Shown here piece by piece: positions 27,724 to 36,633 of a stretch of 64,000 nucleotides of DNA. The stretch covers positions 124,001 through 188,000 of the forward strand of contig NZ_LVEN01000042.1 of assembly GCF_001686925.1 (NCBI RefSeq), given 5' to 3'. The translations under genes were made by a program, and so were the position numbers. Source of the stretch: Flavobacterium piscis. GTDB taxonomy: Bacteria; Bacteroidota; Bacteroidia; Flavobacteriales; Flavobacteriaceae. Under the pieces are notes generated by a model. It was not told where the DNA came from and did no database searches. It was given only the letters and a program-made list of their open reading frames with translations. How positions within the stretch are numbered: the first letter of the stretch is position 1; every line of letters starts with the position of its first letter.

Positions 27724-27753
27724 TTGTTAAATACATTTAGTGGAGTATTATTC
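27724..27753 (+). promoter_or_regulatory. Weak candidate promoter for the ABC-transporter operon
   Basis: TTG at 27724-27726 is followed after 19 bases by TATTATTC at 27746-27753, which keeps the TA and two of the four TTTG bases of the Bacteroidota -7 box. Spacing is ideal but the -7 match is partial. A promoter is expected here because a strong terminator lies just upstream. Roughly 70 bases separate this site from the wzm ATG at 27823. Confidence 0.28.
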
Positions 27754-27794
27754 GAGTGAAAAGGTTTAGACAATATTACTTCTGTAATAACATA

Positions 27795-27813
27795 ATTACA
27801 ATTGAATTGTAAT
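27795..27813 (+). promoter_or_regulatory. Perfect 19-base palindrome just upstream of wzm
   Basis: ATTACAATT at 27795-27803 and AATTGTAAT at 27805-27813 are exact inverted arms around a single G. The element ends nine bases before the wzm ATG at 27823. It could be an operator for a dimeric regulator or a hairpin affecting ribosome access. AT-rich DNA makes short palindromes common, but a perfect nine-base arm is less so. Confidence 0.45.
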
Positions 27814-27822
27814 AATTTTAAA

Positions 27823-28689
27823 ATGAACGACAACAATACCCCAAATGATTGGTTGTTTGAAATAACACCTAAAAATAAATTCTTCTCTCTAAACCTAAAA
27901 GAAGTTTGGCAATACAGAGATTTGTTATTACTCTTTGTAAAACGCGATGTTATTACTGTTTACAAACAAACTGTCTTAGGGCCGCTTTGGTATTTAATCC
28001 AGCCTTTATTTACTTCTGTAACATTTACAATAATTTTCAATAACGTTGCCGGTATTGATACAGGTACTGTTCCTCCATTTTTGTTTAATTTGGCTGGAAT
28101 AACCGTTTGGAATTATTTTACAGCATGCCTAACGGGAACTTCAGACACGTTTAAAGCGAATGCTGCAATATTTGGGAAGGTATATTTTCCTCGAATTATT
28201 ACTCCTCTATCTGTTGTAATTTCGAACCTTGTAAAATTCGGAATTCAATTTTTGATTTTTATCGGATTTTACATTTTCTATTATTTTCAAGGAGCAAATT
28301 TGGGGTTAAATGGCCTGATTTTATTTTTCCCAATTTTGATTATTATAATGGGACTTTTAGGGCTAGGATTAGGAATGCTAATTTCGGCAATGGTCACAAA
28401 ATATCGTGATTTTAGTCATTTAATTGGCTTTGGGATACAGTTATTAATGTACATGTCTGCGGTCATGTATCCTATGAGTTTAATTAAAGATAAATTGCCT
28501 GGCTATGGATGGCTAGTAGAGTATAATCCATTAGCATATATAATAGAAACAGCTCGCTATATGCTTTTAAATGTGGGAGAAGTTTCGGTTTTAGGATTAT
28601 TGTATACTTTGGCTGTTACTATTGCAGTATTTTTTATAGGACTTTTAGTTTTCAACAAAACCGAAAAAAGTTTTATAGATACTGTTTAG
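27823..28689 (+). CDS. wzm: ABC-2 type glycan exporter permease (Wzm/KpsM/TagG family)
   Basis: The membrane subunit of an ABC transporter that exports lipid-linked polysaccharide. I chose ATG 27823 (288 residues): the upstream in-frame TTG at 27802 lies within the palindrome and adds seven unlikely residues. The N terminus has an amphipathic LKEVWQYRDLLLLFVKRDV, then VYKQTVLGPLWYLIQPL, both typical of Wzm. About six membrane helices follow, and the late YNPLAYIIETARYMLLN is a family signature. The ATPase gene follows after 49 bases. Confidence 0.93.
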   Translation: MNDNNTPNDWLFEITPKNKFFSLNLKEVWQYRDLLLLFVKRDVITVYKQTVLGPLWYLIQPLFTSVTFTIIFNNVAGIDTGTVPPFLFNLAGITVWNYFTACLTGTSDTFKANAAIFGKVYFPRIITPLSVVISNLVKFGIQFLIFIGFYIFYYFQGANLGLNGLILFFPILIIIMGLLGLGLGMLISAMVTKYRDFSHLIGFGIQLLMYMSAVMYPMSLIKDKLPGYGWLVEYNPLAYIIETARYMLLNVGEVSVLGLLYTLAVTIAVFFIGLLVFNKTEKSFIDTV

Positions 28690-28738
28690 AATTGAATATT
28701 AAAAACTGTTTACTTCACTTACCATTTTAGATTTACAA

Positions 28739-29998
28739 TTGAAAAAAGATATAATATTAAAAGCCGAAAATATCTCTAAACAATATCGTTTAGGGCAAGT
28801 AGGCACCGGAACTTTAAGTCATGATATCAATCGTTGGTGGCACAAGATTCGAGGAAAAGAAAATCCGTATTTAAAAATAGGAGATGTAAATGATCGTTCT
28901 ATCAAAGGAACTTCTGATTATGTTTGGGCTTTACAAGATATAAACTTTGAGGTTGAACGGGGAGAAGTTTTAGGAATCATTGGTAAAAATGGAGCAGGAA
29001 AATCAACACTTTTAAAAATACTTTCAAAAGTTACAGCTCCAACTACGGGAAGTATAAAGTCTCGCGGACGTATTGCATCGCTTCTAGAAGTAGGAACGGG
29101 TTTTAATGGTGAAATGACCGGACGAGAAAATATTTTCCTGAACGGAGCAATTCTAGGAATGACCAAAAAAGAAATTGCCTCAAAACTTGATGAAATTATA
29201 GAGTTTTCAGGTTGTGAGCGTTATATTGATACTCCTGTAAAAAGATATAGCTCTGGAATGACAGTTCGTTTGGCATTTGCTGTAGCAGCTTTTTTAGAAC
29301 CTGAAATATTGGTTATCGATGAGGTCTTAGCTGTTGGTGATGCAGAATTTCAGAAGAAAGCTATTGGGAAAATGCAGGATATTTCTAAAGGTGAAGGAAG
29401 AACTGTTTTGTTTGTGAGTCATAATATGGCAGCGGTGAAGAGTTTGTGTACAAGGGGTATACTTCTAGAAAATGGTAATGTGAAGTTAATTGGAAGTATA
29501 GATGAAGTGATGAATCAATATAGTGTAAACGAAGATATTTATAGTAAAGTTTTAGTTACTCAAAATAATTCTCAAAAGATTAAACCACAGTTAAAATATA
29601 TATATATGGATGAAAATGAGATTTTTAATAACAATCTCATTTTAACAGCAGAGTTTATTTCTTCCATTGATATTAACAACCCATCTTTAGGAATTGTAGT
29701 TTTTAATCATTTAAATAATCCCGTATTTGGAACTAATTCTAGAATACATAATAATGGATATTTGGATAAAAAATGTAAAGAAGGGAAGATAAAACTAACA
29801 ATCAAAAATTTGCCTTTATTACCCGGACACTATTTCATTTCAGTTTACTTTGGAGATTCAATTTCAGATTTTGAAAGATATGAAGAAGTCCTGAAATTTG
29901 AATTAAAAGATTTTTCGAACGTTGCACCAAATATGCCTGAGATTAAGCATATTGGATCAATAAGAATAGAAAATGTTGAATGGAGTATTTATAATTAA
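28739..29998 (+). CDS. wzt: ABC glycan exporter ATPase with C-terminal glycan-recognition domain (Wzt)
   Basis: The ATPase partner of Wzm. Residues 1-250 form the ABC domain: Walker A GKNGAGKST at 82-90, signature YSSGM at 170-174, Walker B ILVIDEVLAVGD at 190-201 and the SHN switch at 227-229. The remaining 160 or so residues form a beta-rich extension like the Wzt C-terminal domain, which in E. coli O8/O9 recognises the capped end of the polymer. The start is TTG at 28739; no ATG precedes the conserved KAENISKQYRLG. The methyltransferase gene begins four bases after the stop, a plausible cap-adding enzyme. Confidence 0.93.
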   Translation: MKKDIILKAENISKQYRLGQVGTGTLSHDINRWWHKIRGKENPYLKIGDVNDRSIKGTSDYVWALQDINFEVERGEVLGIIGKNGAGKSTLLKILSKVTAPTTGSIKSRGRIASLLEVGTGFNGEMTGRENIFLNGAILGMTKKEIASKLDEIIEFSGCERYIDTPVKRYSSGMTVRLAFAVAAFLEPEILVIDEVLAVGDAEFQKKAIGKMQDISKGEGRTVLFVSHNMAAVKSLCTRGILLENGNVKLIGSIDEVMNQYSVNEDIYSKVLVTQNNSQKIKPQLKYIYMDENEIFNNNLILTAEFISSIDINNPSLGIVVFNHLNNPVFGTNSRIHNNGYLDKKCKEGKIKLTIKNLPLLPGHYFISVYFGDSISDFERYEEVLKFELKDFSNVAPNMPEIKHIGSIRIENVEWSIYN

Positions 29999-30002
29999 TT
30001 TT

Positions 30003-30926
30003 ATGAAAAATATAATCAGTCCTTTAACGAATTCTAATAATGTTAAGTTAATTAAAATATTTCAAATTTCAGAGATAATAAAGAGATGGAAAGATCAATT
30101 TGATATTGATATAAGTAATGAATTTGATAAAGATTATGAGACAATTAGTTTATATCAATGTGTTGATTCTAGTTTGCTTTTTTTTGAGCCAAAATTTGAG
30201 GGAAGCTCTAATGTTTATAAAGAATTACAGAATAAATTTGATTGGTACTATTTAGAAGATAAATGGGAATATGACATTGCAGTAAAAGAGATTTACGGTA
30301 AAAAAAATATTATAGAAATAGGAAGTGGAAAAGGTACATTTATTAGTAAAATAATCAAAAAATATAATGTGAATATTGTAGGCTTAGAAACTAGTGAAGA
30401 AGCAGTTTCAACTGCCCAAGCTAATGGCCTGCCTGTTTACTTGAGTAATATTGATGATTTTTTTAAAGAAAATCCAAATTATGAAGTAGACGCTATAATA
30501 TCATTTCAAGTACTAGAACATTTATCTGAACCATTAAATTTTTTGAAAGAGCATATTTCCTATATGAAAATAAAATCTAAACTAATTTTATGTGTTCCTA
30601 ATGTAAATTGCTTTTACAAATATTCAGATGAACTTTTAGATATGCCACCGCACCATGCGACTAAATGGTCTAAGGAAACTTTTCTATATTTAGAAAAAAT
30701 TTTACCTATAAAATTGAAAAAAATTTACTACGAACCATTACATACATTACATAAAAATATATGGTTGCGTAATTATTCTAAACATTTTAGATCAGAAACC
30801 TGGTATGGTATTCTTCTCTTTAATAAAATAACTATGCCAATAATTAGTAAATTACTTGATAATAGGGGATTTAGAAAATTAATTATTGGTCATACAATTT
30901 ATGTATCATTCGAAAAAGTTGAGTAG
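30003..30926 (+). CDS. Class I SAM-dependent methyltransferase, possible chain-capping enzyme
   Basis: A 307-residue methyltransferase. The SAM-binding motif IIEIGSGKGTF lies at about 103-113, followed by the acidic residue in VGLETS and the post-motif VDAIISFQVLEHLSEP, as in the Methyltransf_23 type. I chose ATG 30003, four bases after wzt, over an upstream ATG at 29973 inside wzt. The N-terminal 90 residues are not recognised. Its place directly after Wzt suggests it methylates a terminal sugar that the Wzt C-terminal domain then recognises. Routine methylation of an internal sugar is equally allowed by the sequence. Confidence 0.84.
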   Translation: MKNIISPLTNSNNVKLIKIFQISEIIKRWKDQFDIDISNEFDKDYETISLYQCVDSSLLFFEPKFEGSSNVYKELQNKFDWYYLEDKWEYDIAVKEIYGKKNIIEIGSGKGTFISKIIKKYNVNIVGLETSEEAVSTAQANGLPVYLSNIDDFFKENPNYEVDAIISFQVLEHLSEPLNFLKEHISYMKIKSKLILCVPNVNCFYKYSDELLDMPPHHATKWSKETFLYLEKILPIKLKKIYYEPLHTLHKNIWLRNYSKHFRSETWYGILLFNKITMPIISKLLDNRGFRKLIIGHTIYVSFEKVE

Positions 30927-32049
30927 TCAGAAATTAAAATTTCTATTTGTAGCACATGATGCTTCACTTACAGGAGCTCCTATTCTGTTATTGAATCTAA
31001 TAGATTTAATTCATCAAGAAAAGCAATTTGACTTTAAAATTGTAATTAAATCAGGAGATGGGCCATTGAAAAAGGAATTTGAAAAACTTGGAGAGGTTGT
31101 ACTGTGGAGAGATAGACAAAAGAGAAGATTATTAAATCGAGTAATTTCGTTTATGAAATTTAAAAGTACAAAAAGTAATAAAATTCAAAAATGGATAAAT
31201 GAGAGTGATATCATATTTTCAAATACGATTACAAATGGAGATTTTTTTGAAGCATTTAATTTCGCAAAGAAATTGCAAATAGTAAGTTATGTTCATGAAC
31301 TTGAATTAGCTACTGATTTTTATACAACTTCAGAACATCTGAAGTTTGTAAAAAAACTAACTACACATTTTTTAGTGCCTTCAAATGCTGTTGCAAAACA
31401 TTTGTGTGAAAATTTGGATATCAAATTAGACAAAATACATAATCTAAATTATTTTATACCAGAGTTTTCTTTTAATATAAAAACGATTAAGCAATCTAAA
31501 AAAGAATTTGTAATAGGTATAGCAGGTACTTTAGATTGGAGAAAAGGAGCAGATATACTTTCAATTGTGGTTTCTGATTTTTTTAGAAAGTATCCTGACG
31601 CAAATGTTAGATTTGTTTGGAAAGGTGTAAACAAAAAATCTATCGAATTTAAGAGAATAAGACTAGAATTAAAAAAATGTAATCTTTCTGAAAAAGTTAT
31701 ATTTGAAACGGCATCTAAAGAAATGGATACTTTCTACAATAACATAGATATATTCTTACTTCTTTCTAAAGAAGATCCCTATCCATTAGTTGTTCTTGAA
31801 GCTGCTAATTATTTTAAACCGTGTATTTGTTTTTCTGGCGCAGGCGGGGCTGCTGAATTTGTAGAAAAAGATGCTGGAGATGTAATCCCATACTTAGACA
31901 TCGAAAAGCTCTCTAATGTATTATTTGGTTATTATTTAGATAGAGAACAATTATATGTTAAGGGAAAGAATGCCAATGCAAAATTAATAAGGTTGCATCA
32001 GGATAAGGAATTAATATTAGATCAAATATCAAATATTTTAATACTGTAA
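30901..32049 (+). CDS. GT4-family glycosyltransferase
   Basis: A 382-residue GT-B enzyme that starts within the last 26 bases of the methyltransferase gene. I prefer ATG 30901; an in-frame TTG 15 bases earlier is possible. The N-terminal loop is FVAHDASLTGAPILLLNLI, a known GT4 variant. The donor domain has IGIAGTLDWRKGADIL and LLSKEDPYPLVVLEAANYFKPCICF with the E-x7-E pair. No substrate can be named. Confidence 0.86.
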   Translation: MYHSKKLSSQKLKFLFVAHDASLTGAPILLLNLIDLIHQEKQFDFKIVIKSGDGPLKKEFEKLGEVVLWRDRQKRRLLNRVISFMKFKSTKSNKIQKWINESDIIFSNTITNGDFFEAFNFAKKLQIVSYVHELELATDFYTTSEHLKFVKKLTTHFLVPSNAVAKHLCENLDIKLDKIHNLNYFIPEFSFNIKTIKQSKKEFVIGIAGTLDWRKGADILSIVVSDFFRKYPDANVRFVWKGVNKKSIEFKRIRLELKKCNLSEKVIFETASKEMDTFYNNIDIFLLLSKEDPYPLVVLEAANYFKPCICFSGAGGAAEFVEKDAGDVIPYLDIEKLSNVLFGYYLDREQLYVKGKNANAKLIRLHQDKELILDQISNILIL

Positions 32050-32060
32050 AAAAGTAAAAC

Positions 32061-33140
32061 ATGATAAAACCCATAGCGATATATCTTCCTCAATTTCATC
32101 CAATACCTGAAAATGATATTTGGTGGGGAAAAGGTTTTACAGAATGGACAAATGTAACAAAAACATCTTCAAGGTTTGAAGGACATTACCAACCTCACTT
32201 ACCAGCTGATTTGGGTTTTTACGATTTACGATTGGAAGAGTCACGTTTGGCACAAGAAGAATTGGCTAGAACTTATGGCATCCATGGCTTTTGCTATTAT
32301 CATTATTGGTTTAATGGAAAACTTGTCTTACATGAACCCTTAGATAGAAAAATAAAAAATTCTAATGAAAAACTACCATTTATGATGTGTTGGGCCAATG
32401 AAAATTGGACAAGAACATGGGATGGAGCAGAGAAGGAAATTTTATTAAATCAAGAATATAGCTTTGAAGATGATCTAAACCATATAAACCATTTAATATC
32501 TTATTTTAAAGATGATAGATATATTAAAGTAAATGGAAAACCAGTATTTATAATATATCGGCCAAAATTTCTCCCGGATATTGAGGAGACCATAAAAATA
32601 TGGAGAGATGAAGTAAAGAAGGCTGGTTTTCCAGATCTTTACATTGGATTTTCTCAAAATCATGAACATGATTATCATCCAAAATTAAAAGGTTTTGATT
32701 TTGCGTTTCAATTTCAGCCTGATTTTGAGACTCAGTCTAAAAAAAATGTATTCAATATGAGTATATTAAAAAGGATAAAACGTCGTTTGATGAAATATAT
32801 GGGACTAAAATTAGAAAAAGATCAATATTATTATGATTACTTTGATTATGTGCAAAAGCAAATAGAGTTAAATTTTAATAAAGATGTCTATCCGGGAATA
32901 ACTCCAATGTGGGATAATTCGGCAAGAAGAAAAACAGATCCTTTTATCTTACACAATTCAACACCTGAAAAATACAAATTTTGGTTATCACATATTAAAA
33001 AAAACTACTCTTGGGAAGAAATGCCTGAAAGCTTTTTATTTATAAATGCCTGGAATGAATGGGCAGAGGGAAATCACTTAGAGCCTTGCCAAAAATGGTC
33101 AACATCTTACTTAGAAGCTACGAAGGAAATACTTAATTAA
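32061..33140 (+). CDS. WbsX-family protein (glycosyl-hydrolase-99-like)
   Basis: A 359-residue protein of the WbsX group found in many O-antigen and capsule loci. It begins IAIYLPQFHPIPEND and then has WWGKGFTEWTNV, the usual opening. HGFCYYHYWFNGK, MMCWANENWTRTWDG and FINAWNEWAEGNHLEP are strong family motifs; the last carries acidic residues comparable to the GH99 active site. Although often named glycosyltransferases, these proteins have a TIM-barrel-like GH99 fold, and their reaction in polysaccharide synthesis is not settled. The gene lies 11 bases after a GT4 gene. Confidence 0.88.
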   Translation: MIKPIAIYLPQFHPIPENDIWWGKGFTEWTNVTKTSSRFEGHYQPHLPADLGFYDLRLEESRLAQEELARTYGIHGFCYYHYWFNGKLVLHEPLDRKIKNSNEKLPFMMCWANENWTRTWDGAEKEILLNQEYSFEDDLNHINHLISYFKDDRYIKVNGKPVFIIYRPKFLPDIEETIKIWRDEVKKAGFPDLYIGFSQNHEHDYHPKLKGFDFAFQFQPDFETQSKKNVFNMSILKRIKRRLMKYMGLKLEKDQYYYDYFDYVQKQIELNFNKDVYPGITPMWDNSARRKTDPFILHNSTPEKYKFWLSHIKKNYSWEEMPESFLFINAWNEWAEGNHLEPCQKWSTSYLEATKEILN

Positions 33141-33178
33141 ATTATATCAAAATTCGTTCAATTGAATTTAGTTTTTAA

Positions 33179-33399
33179 ATGACAAGAAATAATAATTTCG
33201 ACTTTTTAAGATTACTCTTTGCAGTTTTTGTAATAATATCTCCTTCCTATTTAATTGTTGTGTATTTTTTGTTTTTTAAAAATGAGATTATTTTTTAATT
33301 TTTATCAATTAAACAGTAGACACTTACGAAGTTTATATTTATGGGTTTCTAATTCAACGAAAATTAATTCATTATTTTAAATTGAATCTACAGTTTTAA
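33179..33399 (+). pseudogene. Decayed acyltransferase-3 (OafA-like) gene
   Basis: The 345-base gap between the WbsX gene and the next GT2 gene is not empty. An ATG at 33179 opens a 39-residue frame ending at 33298 whose start, NNFDFLRLLFAVFVIIS, is the usual N terminus of acyltransferase-3 membrane proteins. In another frame, 33316-33399 encodes TYEVYIYGFLIQRKLIHYF, matching the YGxYIYGFPIQQxLIHxF region near the C-terminal end of the same family. The middle, over 200 residues, is missing and the frame is broken. I read it as an internally deleted remnant. From 33400 to 33485 I see only AT-rich DNA with two AAAGATTA copies at 33468-33483. Confidence 0.72.
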
Positions 33400-33485
33400 A
33401 ATACAAGAACAGAAGCTTCCTAAGATAAAAACTTTTAAGAGAGTAATATTAAAAAACTATAAATGTTAAAGATTAAAAGATTAAG

Positions 33486-34415
33486 ATGAATAAAGTGGAG
33501 CAAATTTCTCCTTTGGTTTCTATTATAATTCCAACTTTTAATAGAGAAAAATTAATTAAGGAAACTTTAGAATCTGTAGCATCACAAACCTATGCTAATT
33601 GGGAATGTGTTATTGTAGATGATGGATCTACAGATAAAACTGTTACGGTTGTTAAAGAATTTATTAAAAATGACAATCGTTTTACATTTTATGCTTTAGA
33701 ACATAAAGGAGTCAGTTATGCGCGTAATCATGCATTAAGTAAAATTTTAGGAGAGTTTATACAATTTTTAGATTCAGATGATTTATTACATAAAAATAAA
33801 ATATCTGAATCATTAAAAGCTTTAGCGAAAGAGGAGTTAAATCATAAAATTGTAATCTCGAATTTTATGATGTTTAGAGACACATTACAAAATATGGAAC
33901 CGCCTTTTTGTAAACTCACTCCAAATGTATTTACTTTTGAAAAAGTATTATACGATTGGGATTTTCAGTTTAATATTCCAATTCATTGCGGGCTTTTTCA
34001 TAAAAGCAATTTCGTAAATTTTCAATTTCAGTCAGAACTTGGCGCAAAAGAAGATTGGATCATGTGGCTGAAGATTTTTAAAAATAATCCGGAGGTTATT
34101 TTTATAGATTTGCCATTAGCCTATTATAGATATCATGATAAAAATATGACCAAAGATTTTGTGCACATGAAAAGCAATTTCTTTTATTCTTTTTCTATTC
34201 TCAAAACAATGGTGTCTGAAAGTGATTTTGAAGCTTTTTTAATCTTTTTAATCGAAAAGTATTATCAGCAATCAAGTGAAAATGCATTGGTACTTAAAAA
34301 ATATAAACACTCTAATTCGTATAAAACAGGAAATAGAATAAGAAAAATAATTTCTAAATTACATTTACTAGGATTAAGCAAATGGATATTGATGAAAGTT
34401 GGCAATACACAATAA
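33486..34415 (+). CDS. GT2-family glycosyltransferase
   Basis: A 309-residue GT-A protein with classical motifs: PLVSIIIPTFNREKLIKETLESV at the N terminus, VIVDDGSTDKTV for UDP binding, the metal site FLDSDDLLH near residue 97, and AKEDWIMWLKIF for the catalytic acid. It follows the acyltransferase remnant and starts a new stretch of glycosyltransferases after the longest gene-free gap in the locus. The C-terminal 90 residues are not family-diagnostic. A seven-base inverted repeat (34414-34420 with 34432-34438) lies after its stop. Confidence 0.9.
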   Translation: MNKVEQISPLVSIIIPTFNREKLIKETLESVASQTYANWECVIVDDGSTDKTVTVVKEFIKNDNRFTFYALEHKGVSYARNHALSKILGEFIQFLDSDDLLHKNKISESLKALAKEELNHKIVISNFMMFRDTLQNMEPPFCKLTPNVFTFEKVLYDWDFQFNIPIHCGLFHKSNFVNFQFQSELGAKEDWIMWLKIFKNNPEVIFIDLPLAYYRYHDKNMTKDFVHMKSNFFYSFSILKTMVSESDFEAFLIFLIEKYYQQSSENALVLKKYKHSNSYKTGNRIRKIISKLHLLGLSKWILMKVGNTQ

Positions 34416-34463
34416 TTACAAAATGAAAAAATGTAATTGTAGTAGTGGCTATAACTAAATAAT

Positions 34464-35621
34464 ATGAAAAAAATACTGATTATTGGTCCAATAGGAGATT
34501 TTGGAGGGAGAGAACTAGAGTCTGGTTTTATGGCATCAGCTTTATCTTCAAAATATATTGTAGATATATGTACTACAGGTTCATTGTCAAATAAATCTCA
34601 GGTATTTAACTTCAATAAAAAACAAAAGGTTTTTTCACTCGCTGACTTAGCTTGTCAGCAATATTTAGTTCTGAAATTATTGGCATTATTGAGTTACGTT
34701 AAAAATAGTTGCAAAGGGGTTTGGAGTAGTTATGTAAATAATAATATTGCGAAATATTTTTTTAATTATAACAAAAAAAGACTTCTTATTGTACAAAAAC
34801 TAGTAGCTCAATACGATGTTATATTCATTTGTGCTCAATTATCTTCTTCACTAGTGAACGACATAATTACTTTTGCTAAGCTAAATAATAAAAAGATATT
34901 ATTTAGAACAACGGGAACAATTAGCGAAGGCAGTTTTCCTTATATTGAAAACGTAAATTCATTTATACATCATTCAAAAGTTAATGCCAGTAATTTAGAA
35001 AAATTCAAGAATCACGATTATGTAATTATTGATCAGTGTGCTTTTAATGAGAAAGAGTTATTAAATGTGTCTTTATCACAAAGTGGTATACATAATTTTT
35101 TGATTTTAGGAAGACTTTCACCTGAAAAAGGAGTTGAAGAATTAATATCTTTTTTTTTACAAGTTTGTCTAAAGAATGATACTTTATATTTAGCAGGAAA
35201 TGGGCCTTTGGAGAATTATTTAAGAAATAAATACAAAGAAGCAGACAATATAAAATTTCTAGGATTTATAGAGAGAGAACATCTTTCAGATTTGTTTAAT
35301 CGTATTGATTGTTTAATAATTTGTTCACCTGAAGAGTCAGGCCCATTAGTTGGGGTTGAAAGTATGGCGGCAGGTAAATTAATTATTTCTACAAGAGTTG
35401 GTGCAATGACTGAAAGATTAGCAGAAAGTTTAAATCAATTTTGGTTCGATTATAATGATTTAGAATCCTTTAAAAAAACAGTCCAGAGTGTTAAATTATT
35501 AAATCAAGATGAGGTGAAGTCCATTTCTGATTCTCTAAGAGATTGCTATTTAAAAGACTATAGTTTGGATAAAATCAAAAAAAAGTATTTGTCAACTGTA
35601 AATGGAGTATTGAACAAATGA
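34464..35621 (+). CDS. GT4-family glycosyltransferase
   Basis: A 385-residue GT-B enzyme. The N terminus KILIIGPIGDFGGRELESGF has the glycine-rich loop. The donor domain opens with LILGRLSPEKGVEELISFF, then KFLGFIEREHLSDL and CSPEESGPLVGVESMAAGKLIIST, where the glutamates of the E-x7-E motif are visible. It is preceded by a 48-base gap and followed by one of 49 bases with no recognised element. No substrate prediction is possible. Confidence 0.87.
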   Translation: MKKILIIGPIGDFGGRELESGFMASALSSKYIVDICTTGSLSNKSQVFNFNKKQKVFSLADLACQQYLVLKLLALLSYVKNSCKGVWSSYVNNNIAKYFFNYNKKRLLIVQKLVAQYDVIFICAQLSSSLVNDIITFAKLNNKKILFRTTGTISEGSFPYIENVNSFIHHSKVNASNLEKFKNHDYVIIDQCAFNEKELLNVSLSQSGIHNFLILGRLSPEKGVEELISFFLQVCLKNDTLYLAGNGPLENYLRNKYKEADNIKFLGFIEREHLSDLFNRIDCLIICSPEESGPLVGVESMAAGKLIISTRVGAMTERLAESLNQFWFDYNDLESFKKTVQSVKLLNQDEVKSISDSLRDCYLKDYSLDKIKKKYLSTVNGVLNK

Positions 35622-35670
35622 AGATAATGATTTGTAAATGGAGATATTCGTTGTATAAAATATTTTTAAA

Positions 35671-36633
35671 ATGATTGCGATCATTATTCCGTATTATAAG
35701 CTTGAGTTTTTTGAGGCAACTTTAGAATCCCTAAAAAATCAGACAGATAAAAGATTTAAAGTTTATATAGGAAACGATTCAAGTCCCGAAGATCCAAAAC
35801 CTTTGCTGAATAAGTTTAAGGATACTTTTGAATATAGTTATCATTTTTTTGATTCCAATCTGGGAGGAACCTCTTTGGTAAGACAATGGCAGCGATGCAT
35901 TGCTCTTATCGATTCAGAAGAGTGGATCATGATTCTGGGCGATGACGATGTTTTAAGTGATAATGTGGTCGAATTATTTCATAAAAATCAACAAGAAATA
36001 AAAAATCAAAATAGTAATGTAGTGCGTTTTTCTACCAAAGTTATAAACGAAAAACACGAAGTTATTTCCGTTAAATTCGATCATCCTATTTTAGAAAACG
36101 GACAAGATTTTTTGACAAGAAAATTTTCAAAAAAAACACGAAGCTCATTAAGCGAGTATCTGTTTAAAAAAGAAATCGTCGAGCAAAAAAAGTTTAAAGA
36201 TTTACCGCTTGCCTGGCATTCTGATGATTTGGCTGTATTAGAATTTTCTACACCCAATTTTATTTATTCCATAAACGCGGCTTCACTTTTTATTAGAGTT
36301 TCAAATTTAAGTATTACAGGCGATTCAAGTAGCAATGATCGTAAAAATGGGGCAACCTTTGAGTTTGTTGAAATACTTTTTACAGGATACAATTCTCTAT
36401 TTACAAAACTTCAAAAAAAAGTAATTCTAGATAAACTTGAAATCGCTTTTTTGAATATACCATCATTTAAAAATTATAAAATAGTAATTAATCATCATTT
36501 TAATCAAATAAGTTTTGGATCGGCCATAAATTTTCAGTTGCGATTAATAAAATATCGCGTAATTTTGATCCTGCAAAAACTCAAAGTGTTTAATGTTGTT
36601 TATGCATTGTATGCTAAAATACTAAATAAATGA
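35671..36633 (+). CDS. GT2-family glycosyltransferase
   Basis: A 320-residue GT-A protein beginning IAIIIPYYKLEFFEATLESL. YIGNDSSPED is the nucleotide-binding loop and MILGDDDVLSDN the metal-binding DDD near residue 92. AWHSDDLAVLEF is a likely acceptor/catalytic segment. The C-terminal part is basic and hydrophobic and may touch the membrane. Its stop codon overlaps the next GT2 gene by four bases (ATGA), so the two are probably made together. Confidence 0.87.
   Translation: MIAIIIPYYKLEFFEATLESLKNQTDKRFKVYIGNDSSPEDPKPLLNKFKDTFEYSYHFFDSNLGGTSLVRQWQRCIALIDSEEWIMILGDDDVLSDNVVELFHKNQQEIKNQNSNVVRFSTKVINEKHEVISVKFDHPILENGQDFLTRKFSKKTRSSLSEYLFKKEIVEQKKFKDLPLAWHSDDLAVLEFSTPNFIYSINAASLFIRVSNLSITGDSSSNDRKNGATFEFVEILFTGYNSLFTKLQKKVILDKLEIAFLNIPSFKNYKIVINHHFNQISFGSAINFQLRLIKYRVILILQKLKVFNVVYALYAKILNK

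Noticed and set aside
29973-30002. Upstream start of the methyltransferase inside wzt
   Set aside because: ATG 30003 lies right after the wzt stop and fits gene spacing better.
33400-33485. Additional remnant of the acyltransferase or small RNA gene
   Set aside because: No further family-like residues in any frame, and no terminator-like structure.
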